Shown: positions 1-11,826, counted from the stretch's first letter. The stretch: 64,000 nt of DNA from Allomuricauda sp. NBRC 101325 (GCF_030268205.1 NZ_BSQF01000003.1:47591-111590), one strand, 5' to 3'. The notes: a model not told the origin generated them from the sequence alone. A program made the numbers and translations.

Positions 1-1
1 G

Positions 2-1075
2 GATTTTGATTTGGATATTACCCCGGATGCCGAGGTGGAAATTGTTGTGGATCAAAACACAGGAAGTTCCCTAAAGGGAACCGGAGCAGGATTGATGCTG
101 ATGGAAATCAACACCAATGGAAAATTCAACATGATTGGGGAATTTGCGGTGGTTACAGGGGAATATCAGTTTAAATATGGAGGTTTTATCGACAAGCGTT
201 TCAAAGTACGACCAGGGGGGACCATTCTTTGGGAAGGTGACCCTTTGGCGGCCCAATTGAATTTGGAAGCGGTTTACCAACTCAATGCTAATCCAGCTCC
301 TTTGCTGGACAATGCTGGTTATACGGGACGGATCCCTACCGAAGTTGTGGTTCGATTGGATGGAGAGCTCGAAAGTCCCAATGTGAACTTTGATATCGAC
401 TTTCCGGGAACCACCTCCGTGGTGCAGTCCGAATTGGAATATCGACTGCAAGACCCTACCATTAAAGAACGAAACGCCTTTTTTCTTTTAGCGCAGGGAA
501 CCTTTGTAAACGACCAAACCGGTATCAACCAAGGTGCGGTAACAGGGAACCTGATTCAATCTGCATCGGGACTCTTTAATCAAATTTTATCGAGCGACAA
601 CGATAAGTTGAACTTTGGACTTTCCTATGAACAAGGCTATACCGACCCAAATGCAGATATAGCCACCGAAGATCGGATCGGGGTCACGGTGTCCACCCAA
701 ATTTCCGACCGTATTTTGGTCAATGGTAGAGTTGGGGTTCCGGTGGGAGGTAGCGGCGTATCGGAAACGGTCGTGGCCGGTGATGTTGAGGTTCAGGTGT
801 TGTTAAATGAAGAAGGAACGCTAAGTGCGAAAATATTCAATAGGGAAAACCAAATCCAACAATTTTTGGCCGAACGACAAGGCTACACTCAAGGAGTAGG
901 TTTATCTTATCAAGTTGACTTTAATACTTTTCGGGAATTGATACGCAAGGTTTTTAAGCCAAAAGCTGAAGAACCCCAACCGGAGCCACAAAATACTTCC
1001 GCAGAGATCATGGGCAGGGACAGTTTGATTCGTTTCTCTCCAAAACCCGCAAACTTGCCAAATCCGAAGCCTTAG
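2..1075 (+). CDS. tamB: TamB-family translocation/assembly protein, C-terminal part (5' truncated by window edge)
   Basis: The open frame is already running at the left edge, so only the last 350 or so residues are present; the TTG at position 11 is not a real start. The visible part is the conserved C-terminal TamB (DUF490) region: long beta-rich stretches with alternating polar and hydrophobic residues, a GxFNMIGEFAVVTGEYQF strand pair and an LEYRLQDPTIKERNAFFLLAQGTF segment typical of Bacteroidota members. TamB proteins are inner-membrane-anchored, span the periplasm and work with a BamA-like partner in outer-membrane protein or lipid delivery. The last 35 residues are rich in proline, glutamate and glutamine and look unstructured. 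A 133-base gap separates it from pfkA. Family assignment is firm; the exact cargo is unknown. Confidence 0.85.
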   Translation, partial: DFDLDITPDAEVEIVVDQNTGSSLKGTGAGLMLMEINTNGKFNMIGEFAVVTGEYQFKYGGFIDKRFKVRPGGTILWEGDPLAAQLNLEAVYQLNANPAPLLDNAGYTGRIPTEVVVRLDGELESPNVNFDIDFPGTTSVVQSELEYRLQDPTIKERNAFFLLAQGTFVNDQTGINQGAVTGNLIQSASGLFNQILSSDNDKLNFGLSYEQGYTDPNADIATEDRIGVTVSTQISDRILVNGRVGVPVGGSGVSETVVAGDVEVQVLLNEEGTLSAKIFNRENQIQQFLAERQGYTQGVGLSYQVDFNTFRELIRKVFKPKAEEPQPEPQNTSAEIMGRDSLIRFSPKPANLPNPKP

Positions 1076-1183
1076 GTTTTTATATTTTTCATCAATTTGA
1101 TATTAATTTATTACGAAAACGTTTGAGTATTTCGTCGAATATAAATAAATTATTAAGCTGCTAAGAATTTGGATAAAGTTTCC

Positions 1184-1191
1184 TAGTTTTG
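1184..1191 (+). promoter_or_regulatory. Possible -7 promoter element of pfkA
   Basis: TAGTTTTG matches the Bacteroidota -7 consensus TAnnTTTG and lies 17 bases before the pfkA ATG. I do not see a TTG box at the expected upstream spacing, so this is a weak prediction. Confidence 0.3.
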
Positions 1192-1208
1192 ATGTCTTAA
1201 AATTTTTA

Positions 1209-3220
<2,012 letters not shown>

Positions 3221-3244
3221 TTTAATTCTTACAAATAATAAGTT

Positions 3245-3272
3245 CCTGGAGAGGGTTTTCGCCCTCTTCAGG
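3245..3272 (+). terminator. Hairpin terminator after gap
   Basis: CCTGGAGAGGG and CCCTCTTCAGG form an 11-pair stem (one G-T wobble) around a six-base loop, followed by a short TTT run. The T-tract is short, so termination may be partial and leave some read-through into the sugar kinase at 3296. Confidence 0.6.
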
Positions 3273-3295
3273 TTTCTATACTAAACCTTCGACGT

Positions 3296-4147
3296 ATGAT
3301 TTTGATTGTGGATAGTGGCGCTACAAAATCCGATTGGATTGCCCTTGACGATAAAGGAAAGCAATTGTTTGTGACCCAAACTTTGGGATTGAGCCCAGAA
3401 GTTTTGACCAAAGAAGTAATTGAAGACCGATTGGCCAATAACTTTGAACTTTCCAAAAACAAAAAAGAAGTACGTCAACTTTATTTCTATGGTGCCGGTT
3501 GTGGAACCGATAGAATGAAGAAATTTTTAAAAGATATTTTCAAGGATTTCTTCCCCAATGCCAAAGCAGAAGTAAGGGAAGATACCTATGCGGCCATTTA
3601 TGCCACCACCAAGATTGGTAGACAAGGTATTGTTTGTATTTTGGGAACAGGTTCCAACTGCAGCTATTATGATGGTAATCAATTGATTCAGAAAGTGACC
3701 TCATTGGGGTACATTTTGATGGATGATGGCAGCGGAAACTTCTTCGGTAGAAAACTGATACGGGATTACTATTTCCACAAAATGCCACAAGATCTTGGAA
3801 TCAAATTTGCCAAGGAATACGACCTTGATGCCGATGTGATCAAAGATCATTTGTACAAGCAACCGAACCCAAACACTTATTTGGCGACCTTTGCCCGTTT
3901 TATTATCGAGAACAAGGAGCACCCTTATTGCAAAGGTGTTATTGAAAAAGGATTGCAGCAGTTCGTGAACAACTACATTATGCAGTACGAACTTGCCACT
4001 AAAGTGCCAATCAGTTTTGTGGGCAGTATTGCCCATTTCCTTCAAGATGAATTGACCGCTTGTTTAGAGCGCAACGATTTGATCTTGGGTGTTATCCGAC
4101 GCAGACCTATTGAAGGTTTGGTAGAGTTCCACCAGGAGACTATTTAA
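3296..4147 (+). CDS. BadF/BadG-type N-acetylglucosamine kinase-like protein
   Basis: Member of the ASKHA superfamily (BadF/BadG/BcrA/BcrD ATPase family), most like N-acetylglucosamine kinases of Bacteroidota. The 283 residues carry the phosphate-1 motif DSGATKSDW at the N-terminus, the phosphate-2 motif LGTGSNCSYYDG in the middle and an adenosine-type motif FVGSIAHF near the C-terminus. A role phosphorylating amino sugars recycled from peptidoglycan or polysaccharide is expected from the family, but the substrate is inferred. The ATG at 3296 places DSGATK at residue 6, as is usual. Its 3' end overlaps the convergent ridA stop by eight bases. Confidence 0.85.
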   Translation: MILIVDSGATKSDWIALDDKGKQLFVTQTLGLSPEVLTKEVIEDRLANNFELSKNKKEVRQLYFYGAGCGTDRMKKFLKDIFKDFFPNAKAEVREDTYAAIYATTKIGRQGIVCILGTGSNCSYYDGNQLIQKVTSLGYILMDDGSGNFFGRKLIRDYYFHKMPQDLGIKFAKEYDLDADVIKDHLYKQPNPNTYLATFARFIIENKEHPYCKGVIEKGLQQFVNNYIMQYELATKVPISFVGSIAHFLQDELTACLERNDLILGVIRRRPIEGLVEFHQETI

Positions 4148-4520
4148 CGGCGATCATAGAAATTTCCACGTTCACAAATTTGGGAAGATTGGCAACCTCC
4201 ACGGTTTCACGTGCGGGTGCGGTATCGGCATCGAAATAAGTGCCGTACACTTCATTGATTTGTGAAAACTGATGCATATCCGCAATAAAAATTGAGGTCT
4301 TTATCACATCCTCAAAAGTCATTCCGGCTTCTTCCAAAATGGCCTTTAAGTTTTCCATGGATTGCTTGGTTTCCTTTTTGATATCCCCTTGAACCAATTC
4401 GCCGGTAGCAGGGTCAATTGGAATTTGACCTGAAATATAAAGGGTGTCTTTTACCAATACTGCCTGATTGTAAGGACCGATCGGAGCAGGAGCATTTGGG
4501 GTATTGATTATTTTTTTCAT
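4140..4520 (-). CDS. ridA: RidA family enamine/imine deaminase
   Basis: Cytoplasmic RidA/YjgF/YER057c protein of 126 residues, the usual size. It hydrolyses reactive enamine and imine intermediates formed by PLP enzymes such as threonine dehydratase. The start MKKIINTPNAPAPIGPYNQA, the central GQIPIDPATGEL segment and the C-terminal PARETVEVANLP followed by VEISMIA are diagnostic; the arginine in ARETVEV is the conserved carboxylate-binding residue. The gene lies 47 bases downstream of lptD on the same strand, so the two probably share a transcript. It overlaps the convergent kinase gene by eight bases. Confidence 0.93.
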   Translation of the reverse strand: MKKIINTPNAPAPIGPYNQAVLVKDTLYISGQIPIDPATGELVQGDIKKETKQSMENLKAILEEAGMTFEDVIKTSIFIADMHQFSQINEVYGTYFDADTAPARETVEVANLPKFVNVEISMIAVK

Positions 4521-4567
4521 TAGTATGAATTTAGCAGGTTTGAAGGTATAAAATTAAGACTAAAACC

Positions 4568-7309
4568 TTAGCGCTGGCTTCTACTTTCCCACTTAATATC
4601 GCTAAGAATGGAGCTCTTTATTCCAATGAAGAAATACCAACGTTCGTATCGACCAAAAGGAGTCCAATCAAAACTTAACCTAAAGCTTCCCAAATCCCGT
4701 TTAAAGGCAAATCGGGTATCTGCAAACCCTTTGTTCTTCAAGTCATAACCGGAGTTAAAGCCCACTTCCCATTTAGGGGATAATTGGATGTTTCCGGAGA
4801 ACATTAACGAGTGATTGGTAATTTCCTGTTGGCGATTGGAATTGTTGTAGGTAGCCACATAAGTAAAACGTGCATCCCAGGGCAATGCGGTTTTGTAAAT
4901 AGGGTTATCCTTTTCCTCTTCATCATCTCCGTTGCGACCACCTTGACTTTGGTTCCTGGAAGGATTTCTTACATCATCCATGGCAAAAACATTGGCGCCA
5001 TAATCCGTATCTTGTTCGTTATCCTTGTTGCCATCCTTTTTCTTGTCACCGCCTTTTTGGAACATTTCACTGTTCAAAGTAAACCCTGTGTTAATTCGAG
5101 CTGCGGTTAAACGTGCCAATCCACCACCATTTTTAATGTTTAGGGTGTTGATGCGTCTTCCATTGTTATCGATGGCATAAGGATCAAAAGTGGCCGAAAA
5201 GTTGATGGGCACATTTTTAATGATCTGTGTCGCACCACTCATACTGATTGGGCTCAACTTTAACGAATCCGCCTCTAAGTTGTAGCTTCCAGAAAAAGTC
5301 AGGTTACTTAAAATACTTATCTTTTTTGGTTCCGTTGCCGTGGAATCTTTGTCCCTTACCTTGGCTTCCAAAGTGTTTTGTAATGAGAATCCAATGGAGC
5401 TTCCCTTGGTTAGCGAAGGCCTCCCATAAATACTTGTTTCGTATGGGGTGTACTGTACCTCATCACCATCTTCATCAATATAACTGTCATAAAACTGCTC
5501 AAAGGAAGGCGTATATCCATAACTGATAGATGGGCGCATTACGTGTCGCAACGCTTGTATTTTTTTGTCCTCGCCAAAATTAAAAGTACCGTACATGGTG
5601 GTTCCAATACTAGCTCCCAGATTGTATCGGTTAAAACGGTCGAAGCCTGGAATGGTATCGGTTACTACTTCATCCAAATCAGCATCGTACTGTCTTCGAA
5701 TTGTTTCCAGTGTCCAAATATCTTCATAAGTTCCACTTAAGCTCACACTCAAGTATTTGGCAACTTTAAAGTTTGTGGCGATTGGCAAACGATGTCTAGC
5801 TCCGATTTGAGCATCATCGAACATACCGCTTTTAAAAAACTCCTCCTCTGTTGTTGTAATGCTGTTTTGCGCATTCACATCATATTGGAAGTTGATATTG
5901 TCTATAAGTCCTTTTTTTACCTCGTCCCGCCTTACAAACGGATAAATACGTTCCATACTGGCCTGTAAGGTAGGGAGCGACATATTTATGGTCTGTGTCC
6001 TTGAGTTTTGGGTATGGCTCAAGGTCAAACTGGCATTTACCGAGGGGTATTCGGGGAAAGTCTTTGAATAGCTAATGGACGATGCGAAAGTGTTTGTTTG
6101 CGCATTGTTCCTATTTACTTGATTGAGCGAGTTGGTATAATACTGGCTACTACCCAGGTTTACCGAAGCCGAGAAACGTGAATTAGGGCTTGCCTTGGCA
6201 TCTTGTGAATGCGAAATTCGAATGTTATAATTGCTTGTTCTCGAGTAATCATCAAAACCTTTTTGGCTTGTTACCAAATTTTCATAGCTGATGTTGATAT
6301 TTCCTTGAAACTTATACCGTTGGGAATAAACGGACCGACCTTGAAAACCATAGCTCCCGTTAGTGTAATAATCTCCGGTTAAGCTTACATCCACATATTC
6401 GCTAATGGGCAAATAATATCCACCATTTTGGATAAAATATCCTCTTCGGGGGTCGTTACCAAAGGTGGGGAACAAAATTCCCGCAACCCTTCCCGTAGTA
6501 AGAGGGAAATAGGCAAATGGTAATGCAACTGGGGTGGGCACATTCATGATGTACATATTACTGTAGCCGGCAATGATTTTCTTTTTGGGAACAAACTTGG
6601 CCTTACGAACCCGGATATAATAATCGGGGTCGACGGTATCTTTAGAGGTGGTCAATTTTCCTTCATACAGGAAATATACCGAGTCATTTTCCTTCTTTGT
6701 AATATTGGCGTAGACCTTCATGGCATCACTGCCCAATTGACCTAGACCTGCTTGTTGTTCTGTTCTGGAATTCCAAATAAGGGCCTTTTGGGTGTCAAAG
6801 TTAAAGCGGATGGAATCTGGTCGAACTTCATTTTCGCCTTGTTTAAAAAAAGGCAATTGGGAATAGTTGCCCAACGAATCTTTCAAACGACCAGCGTACA
6901 CCTCATTTTTTACATAATCAAGGATAATGATCCCTGCCTTGAGCTCGGTATCTTGGTAATAGATCTCTGCCTCGTTGTACAGATAAATTTTATTGTCTTT
7001 TTGGCTTAGTTTTACGTACTCCTTTGCCTTATATTGGATTTTATCAAGCAACATCGCCTTGCTTTTGGGCACGGAATCGGTTTCGACCGTATCTGTCTCT
7101 ACCTTTTTAGTAAGGATGTTAGCCGGCATTATAGGGGCAATGAGCGTATCGCCCACGGCTTTGATAGGTAAAGGTGTAATTGGATCTTCCTGAGCACTTA
7201 AGGTTGCTATGCCACAAAGAAGAACAAATAGGAAAAGTAAAAGATGTTTGTTTGCTTGCAACGTGATAAATCCTATTTTTGTGCTAGTCGGCCCAGTTTT
7301 TGAGGCCAA
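4568..7309 (-). CDS. lptD: Outer-membrane LPS assembly protein, LptD-like
   Basis: Large outer-membrane beta-barrel protein of about 913 residues that inserts lipopolysaccharide into the outer leaflet. A hydrophobic signal segment (LLLFLFVLLCGIATLSAQ, residues 24-41) is followed by an OstA/LptA-like periplasmic domain (about residues 85-250), then a long barrel with many aromatic-ended strands finishing near residue 913 (GRYERWYFFIGI). A low-complexity KDGNKDNEQD stretch sits in a probable loop. No ATG exists before the signal peptide. The frame opens with TTG at 7309 and a second TTG at 7261 (residue 17) would give a tighter signal peptide. A TAAGTTTG -7-like element at 7314-7307 overlaps the first TTG, which favours 7261. 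ridA follows; the amidase is divergent. LptD is the likely identity, by family architecture rather than close sequence to the E. coli protein. Confidence 0.88.
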   Translation of the reverse strand: MASKTGPTSTKIGFITLQANKHLLLFLFVLLCGIATLSAQEDPITPLPIKAVGDTLIAPIMPANILTKKVETDTVETDSVPKSKAMLLDKIQYKAKEYVKLSQKDNKIYLYNEAEIYYQDTELKAGIIILDYVKNEVYAGRLKDSLGNYSQLPFFKQGENEVRPDSIRFNFDTQKALIWNSRTEQQAGLGQLGSDAMKVYANITKKENDSVYFLYEGKLTTSKDTVDPDYYIRVRKAKFVPKKKIIAGYSNMYIMNVPTPVALPFAYFPLTTGRVAGILFPTFGNDPRRGYFIQNGGYYLPISEYVDVSLTGDYYTNGSYGFQGRSVYSQRYKFQGNINISYENLVTSQKGFDDYSRTSNYNIRISHSQDAKASPNSRFSASVNLGSSQYYTNSLNQVNRNNAQTNTFASSISYSKTFPEYPSVNASLTLSHTQNSRTQTINMSLPTLQASMERIYPFVRRDEVKKGLIDNINFQYDVNAQNSITTTEEEFFKSGMFDDAQIGARHRLPIATNFKVAKYLSVSLSGTYEDIWTLETIRRQYDADLDEVVTDTIPGFDRFNRYNLGASIGTTMYGTFNFGEDKKIQALRHVMRPSISYGYTPSFEQFYDSYIDEDGDEVQYTPYETSIYGRPSLTKGSSIGFSLQNTLEAKVRDKDSTATEPKKISILSNLTFSGSYNLEADSLKLSPISMSGATQIIKNVPINFSATFDPYAIDNNGRRINTLNIKNGGGLARLTAARINTGFTLNSEMFQKGGDKKKDGNKDNEQDTDYGANVFAMDDVRNPSRNQSQGGRNGDDEEEKDNPIYKTALPWDARFTYVATYNNSNRQQEITNHSLMFSGNIQLSPKWEVGFNSGYDLKNKGFADTRFAFKRDLGSFRLSFDWTPFGRYERWYFFIGIKSSILSDIKWESRSQR

Positions 7310-7389
7310 ACTTACATATATTTTTTTGTTCTTATAAATCGGTTACGATTATTTTAACCTTAGTGGAACATATTAATTAATTAGTTCTT

Positions 7390-8643
7390 ATGATCAAAAG
7401 TCCGTTAGTATTAGCAGTCCTCAACCTCACTCTTTTTATGATGACTTCTTACGGTGGCCCATTAAAGCTTGAGCCTCCCAAAGACAAATTTGTAGTGGTT
7501 TTGGATGCCGGACACGGTGGTCACGACCCAGGCAACATTGGAAACGGTTATTTGGAGAAACAAATTTCCTTGGCCATTGTATTGAAAATAGGGGAAGAGC
7601 TAAAAAAGCACCCAGATATAAAAGTGGTGTACACTCGCGATGATGACACCTTTGTGGATCTGTTCGCCCGTGGAGATATTGCCAATCAGGCCGATGCCGA
7701 TCTATTTGTTTCCGTGCACTGTAATGCGCACAATTCTGATGCCTTCGGAACAGAAACATATGTTTTGGGGCTACACGCCAACCGTCAAAACTTTGAAGTG
7801 GCCAAAAAAGAGAACTCCGTAATCTATTTGGAAGATGATTACGAGCAGCGATATGCCGAATACGATATCAATTCCCCGGAATCGGTTATTGGTTTGACCA
7901 TTATGCAGGAAGAATTTTTGGACCAAAGTATCCAATTGGGTAAAAAGCTGCAGGATAATTTCACATCTGGACTCAACAGAAAGGATAGAAAGGTAAAGCA
8001 AGCAGGTTTTATTGTGCTTCATCAAACCTTTATGCCCAGTGTATTGATCGAGGCCGGTTTTTTGACCAATAAAAACGAAGGAAGCTATCTCAACTCCAAA
8101 AAAGGTCAAAATGAAATGGGGAAGGCCATTGCAGATGCCGTTTTGGCCTATAAGGAAGAAATGGGATTTGTTTCCACTCCCGTTGCTGGACAACCAAAAC
8201 CGGAAGTTTCAAAACCAGAAGTGAAGGAAATTCCAAAGGAACAGGAGAAAGATGTTGCAAAAATTGAAGATACCCAAGTGGCTGTCAATATTCCAGATGC
8301 CACTCCAAAAGAAGTAAAAGCCCCTGAAACTACTCCGGTAAAAGAAGAACCTAAAACCGTTGAGCCTTCCAAGCCTGAACCCTCTAATTCGGGCGTTGTG
8401 TTCAAGGTTCAACTATTGGCCACCGTGAAAACAATTCCTTTGAAAGGTGAAAACTTTAAAGGCTTGGATGTGCTGTCCAAGGAACCCTATAAAAATTTGT
8501 TTCGTTACATGTACGGAAATGCGGGTACCTATGCCGAGGCCAAAGCCTTAAAAAAGCAAGCAGATGCAGCCGGTTACACCACCTCATATATCGTAGCGTA
8601 TAAAAATGGGGTAAGGGTTCCCATTAAGGATGCTTTAAACTAG
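7390..8643 (+). CDS. N-acetylmuramoyl-L-alanine amidase with SPOR-like C-terminus
   Basis: Zinc amidase (Amidase_3 family) that cleaves the bond between N-acetylmuramic acid and L-alanine in peptidoglycan, probably during division. After a signal segment (about residues 1-22) comes the catalytic domain with zinc ligands in DAGHGGHDPGN, the downstream Glu region, SVHCNAH and the catalytic IEAGFLTN. Residues about 260-320 form a Pro/Glu/Lys/Val-rich linker. The last 90 residues (VFKVQLLATVKTIPL to the end) look like a SPOR peptidoglycan-binding domain. It is divergent from lptD and 55 bases before the MlaD gene, an arrangement suggesting an envelope-maintenance operon. Confidence 0.93.
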   Translation: MIKSPLVLAVLNLTLFMMTSYGGPLKLEPPKDKFVVVLDAGHGGHDPGNIGNGYLEKQISLAIVLKIGEELKKHPDIKVVYTRDDDTFVDLFARGDIANQADADLFVSVHCNAHNSDAFGTETYVLGLHANRQNFEVAKKENSVIYLEDDYEQRYAEYDINSPESVIGLTIMQEEFLDQSIQLGKKLQDNFTSGLNRKDRKVKQAGFIVLHQTFMPSVLIEAGFLTNKNEGSYLNSKKGQNEMGKAIADAVLAYKEEMGFVSTPVAGQPKPEVSKPEVKEIPKEQEKDVAKIEDTQVAVNIPDATPKEVKAPETTPVKEEPKTVEPSKPEPSNSGVVFKVQLLATVKTIPLKGENFKGLDVLSKEPYKNLFRYMYGNAGTYAEAKALKKQADAAGYTTSYIVAYKNGVRVPIKDALN

Positions 8644-8698
8644 TAAGGTGTGGTGTTGAAAATATTCCTAATTTTGTTTAAACCGTAAACCGAATCTT

Positions 8699-9700
8699 TT
8701 GAAACTATCCAGGGAAATTAAAACCGGGATTATCGTAGTCGCAGGTATTGCTGCCTTGATTTTTGGCTTGAGCTACTTAAAATCCACTCCACTTTTTGAA
8801 AACAACAAAACGTTTTACGCTGTTTATGACAATGTAGGAGGTCTTCAGCCAGGAACGCAGGTATCTATAAACGGCTACAATGTGGGCAACGTAATGAGCA
8901 TCAATTTTAAGGATAGCTCAGGTAAATTGTTGGTTACTTTTACGGTTAGCAACGAGTTTGACTTCTCCAGTAATAGTGTGGCAGAACTTTTTGATACAGG
9001 AATTATTGGTGGAAAGGGAATTCAAATTGTACCGGTTTTTGATGATGCACCACTGGCTAAGTCAAAAGATACACTTCAATCCAAAATAAAACCTGGAATT
9101 ACCGAATTGGTGCAACAAAAGCTCACTCCTTTGCAGATTAAGGTCGAAGGTGCCGTTTCGCAGGCAGATACGCTTTTGATGAACGTGAACCAAATCTTGG
9201 ATGAACCCACCAAAAAGGAATTGAAAGAAGCCATTGCATCTTTGAGCCAAGTAGTTGGTTCCTTTAAAGGAAGTGCAGCAAATATTAGCACACTTTTGGA
9301 GAACAATAAGGAACAATTGGACAGTTCATTAAAAAACGTTAACACCATTACCTCGAATTTTTCCAGATTATCCGATTCATTGGCCAATTCCGACCTTTCG
9401 GGTACTTTGGCAAACTTCCAGACCACGGTCAACCGTTTGAACGGCATTCTTGAAGCCATCGAAAAAGGCGAAGGGTCCTTGGGTAAATTGCATAAAGATG
9501 ATGCCCTTTACAATAATTTGGCGGAGGCTTCACGTGAGTTGGATTTGTTGTTGCAAGACTTTAGGTTGAACCCAAAACGTTATGTGAACGTTTCAGTTTT
9601 CGGCAAAAAACAAAAGGATTATACCCTTCCTGAAAACGACCCTGCTGAAAACAATCCTGAGCAACAGGAAAATCCTACCGAACAAAAAGAAAATCAATAA
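8699..9700 (+). CDS. MlaD family lipid-transport protein
   Basis: MCE/MlaD-domain protein of 333 residues, predicted to bind phospholipid in the periplasm as part of an ABC-type lipid transport system. An N-terminal membrane anchor (ITTG-type start KTGIIVVAGIAALIFGLSYL, residues 8-28) precedes the MCE domain (about 36-115, with YDNVGGLQPGTQVSINGYNVG). A long alpha-helical, coiled-coil-prone segment (about 140-290) and a disordered Glu/Asn/Gln tail follow. The start is TTG: it gives the typical MKLSREIKTG N-terminus and no ATG is available nearby. The stop codon touches the ATG of the next gene, so the two are translationally linked. No permease or ATPase partner is next to it. Confidence 0.9.
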   Translation: MKLSREIKTGIIVVAGIAALIFGLSYLKSTPLFENNKTFYAVYDNVGGLQPGTQVSINGYNVGNVMSINFKDSSGKLLVTFTVSNEFDFSSNSVAELFDTGIIGGKGIQIVPVFDDAPLAKSKDTLQSKIKPGITELVQQKLTPLQIKVEGAVSQADTLLMNVNQILDEPTKKELKEAIASLSQVVGSFKGSAANISTLLENNKEQLDSSLKNVNTITSNFSRLSDSLANSDLSGTLANFQTTVNRLNGILEAIEKGEGSLGKLHKDDALYNNLAEASRELDLLLQDFRLNPKRYVNVSVFGKKQKDYTLPENDPAENNPEQQENPTEQKENQ

Positions 9701-11029
9701 ATGGAATATTTACCCAATTTACTTTTTGCAGTTGCCCTTGTTTTGGGCATAGGCTTCTTCACGCGCAATGTGAAAAAGCTTTCACGAAATATAAAATTGG
9801 GAAAAGATGTCGAAGTTTCCGACAATAAGCCCCAACGTTGGAGAAACATGGCAAAAATTGCATTGGGACAGACCAAGATGGTGGTGCGCCCAGTAGCAGG
9901 TATCATGCATATTCTGGTGTATGTAGGCTTTATCATCATCAATATTGAGGTGTTGGAGATTATCTTGGATGGACTTTTGGGCACCCATAGGTTGTTTTCA
10001 GCCCTTGGTGGATTATATGACTTTTTAATAGGTTCTTTTGAAAACTTGGCGCTTTTGGTCATTGTGGCAGTGGTGGTTTTTTGGATTAGAAGGAACATCA
10101 TTCGAATTCAAAGGTTCATCAAACCAGAAATGAAGGGATGGCCCAAAAAGGATGGGAACATGATCTTGTACATCGAGTTTGTATTGATGACCTTGTTCTT
10201 GACCATGAACGCGGCCGATTCTCAATTGCAGCAATTGGGAGCCGATCATTATGCACAAGCTGGAGCATTTCCTGTGAGTCAATTTATAATGCCCTTGTTC
10301 GAAGGATTTTCTGAGTCCTCATTGATTTTGGTGGAACGCACTGCATGGTGGTTGCACATTTTGGGCATTTTGGCCTTTTTGAACTATCTCTATTATTCAA
10401 AACATTTGCATATACTATTGGCTTTCCCAAATACCTATTATGGTAAAACAAAGCCCCAAGGACAATTCAACAATTTGGCTTCTGTAACCAAAGAAGTGAA
10501 GTTGATGATGGACCCAAATGCGGACCCTTTTGCTGCACCTGCGGAAGGCGATACAGGTGGAGAACCCGAAAAATTCGGTGCCTCGGATGTAATGGATCTT
10601 AACTGGGTGCAATTGCTCAATGCCTATACCTGTACCGAATGCGGTAGATGTACTTCGGAATGTCCAGCAAATCAAACAGGGAAAAAACTATCTCCCAGAA
10701 AAATTATGATGGATACCCGTGACCGATTGGAAGAAGTGGGTAAAAATATGGATGCCAACAAAGGGGAATTCGTTCCCGATGGCAAGCAATTATTGGACGA
10801 TTACATCAGTCGTGAAGAACTTTGGGCCTGTACAACCTGTAACGCTTGTGTGCAAGCATGTCCGGTAAGCATTGATCCTTTATCCATTATTGTGGAAATG
10901 CGCAGGTATTTGGTAATGGAGCAATCCGCTGCGCCAACCGAATTAAACAATATGATGTCCAACATAGAGAACAACGGAGCCCCTTGGCCATACAACCAAA
11001 TGGACCGTTTAAATTGGGTAAACGAGTAA
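9701..11029 (+). CDS. Membrane-anchored (Fe-S)-binding oxidoreductase subunit
   Basis: The protein has about five hydrophobic segments in the first 250 residues (for example LLFAVALVLGIGFF, ILVYVGFIIINIEVLEIIL, ENLALLVIVAVVVFWI), a nitrate-reductase-gamma/HdrE-like membrane part. A soluble 4Fe-4S dicluster domain follows with CTECGRCTSECP and CTTCNACVQACP motifs, about residues 308-395. This fused HdrE/DsrM plus HdrC-like layout, followed directly by a CCG-domain protein, is common in Bacteroidota. It is expected to pass electrons between the quinone pool and a soluble partner, but the physiological substrate is unknown. The ATG abuts the previous stop codon. Confidence 0.85.
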   Translation: MEYLPNLLFAVALVLGIGFFTRNVKKLSRNIKLGKDVEVSDNKPQRWRNMAKIALGQTKMVVRPVAGIMHILVYVGFIIINIEVLEIILDGLLGTHRLFSALGGLYDFLIGSFENLALLVIVAVVVFWIRRNIIRIQRFIKPEMKGWPKKDGNMILYIEFVLMTLFLTMNAADSQLQQLGADHYAQAGAFPVSQFIMPLFEGFSESSLILVERTAWWLHILGILAFLNYLYYSKHLHILLAFPNTYYGKTKPQGQFNNLASVTKEVKLMMDPNADPFAAPAEGDTGGEPEKFGASDVMDLNWVQLLNAYTCTECGRCTSECPANQTGKKLSPRKIMMDTRDRLEEVGKNMDANKGEFVPDGKQLLDDYISREELWACTTCNACVQACPVSIDPLSIIVEMRRYLVMEQSAAPTELNNMMSNIENNGAPWPYNQMDRLNWVNE

Positions 11030-11039
11030 ATCTATAACT

Positions 11040-11825
11040 ATGAGTGAGCAATTGACAGTAAAGACCATGCAGGAATTTATGGCCGAAGGCAAGCAGCCAG
11101 AAATATTGTTCTGGGTGGGCTCAGCTGGTAGTTATGATGATCGTGCCAAAAAGATATCTAGGGCCTTTGTAAAGTTGTTGAACAAGGCCAATGTGGATTT
11201 CGCGGTATTGGGGCCAGAAGAAAGTTCAACGGGTGATGTGGCGAAAAGGGCAGGGAACGAGTTTTTGTTTCAAATGCAGGCCATGATGAATATTGAATTG
11301 TTGAATGGTTACGAAATAAAACGCATTGTTACTTGTGATCCCCATTCCTTCAATACCTTAAAAAATGAATATCCTGAACTGGGTGGAAATTATGAAGTAC
11401 TGCACCATACCCAATTCCTAAAGGAATTGTTGGACAATGGACGATTGACCATTGCGGGAAATGAATATAAGGGAAAACGAATTACCTTCCATGACCCTTG
11501 TTATTTGGGACGGGCCAACTCGGTTTTTGAAGCGCCTAGGGAAGTATTGTCCAGAACCAATGCCGAATTGGTGGAAATGAAACGCCACAAGAAAACAGCC
11601 CTGTGCTGCGGTGCTGGTGGTGCCCAAATGTTCAAAGAACCCGAAAAGGGGGATATGGACATTAATGTGTTACGAACAAAAGATGCTTTGGAGACCCAAC
11701 CCAACATCATTGCAACAGGATGCCCTTATTGCAATACCATGATGACGGATGGCATCAAAGCCCATGAAAAAGAAGAAAGTGTTTCGGTTATGGACGTAGC
11801 CGAACTATTAGCAAACTCTATTTAG
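11040..11825 (+). CDS. CCG-domain (Fe-S)-binding protein, HdrD/DsrK/LutA-like
   Basis: Soluble 261-residue partner of the preceding membrane Fe-S protein. The C-terminal CCG domain is intact: DPCYLGRAN, ALCCGAGGAQMF and TGCPYCNTMM supply the cysteines that in heterodisulfide reductase HdrB/HdrD bind a noncubane cluster. The N-terminal half contains a second, weaker copy (VTCDPHSFNTLKNEYPEL). Only ten bases separate it from the upstream gene, so the two very probably form one complex. Substrate unknown; LutA-like lactate oxidation and thiol/disulfide chemistry are both compatible with the family, and nothing here decides between them. Confidence 0.82.
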   Translation: MSEQLTVKTMQEFMAEGKQPEILFWVGSAGSYDDRAKKISRAFVKLLNKANVDFAVLGPEESSTGDVAKRAGNEFLFQMQAMMNIELLNGYEIKRIVTCDPHSFNTLKNEYPELGGNYEVLHHTQFLKELLDNGRLTIAGNEYKGKRITFHDPCYLGRANSVFEAPREVLSRTNAELVEMKRHKKTALCCGAGGAQMFKEPEKGDMDINVLRTKDALETQPNIIATGCPYCNTMMTDGIKAHEKEESVSVMDVAELLANSI

Positions 11826-11826
11826 T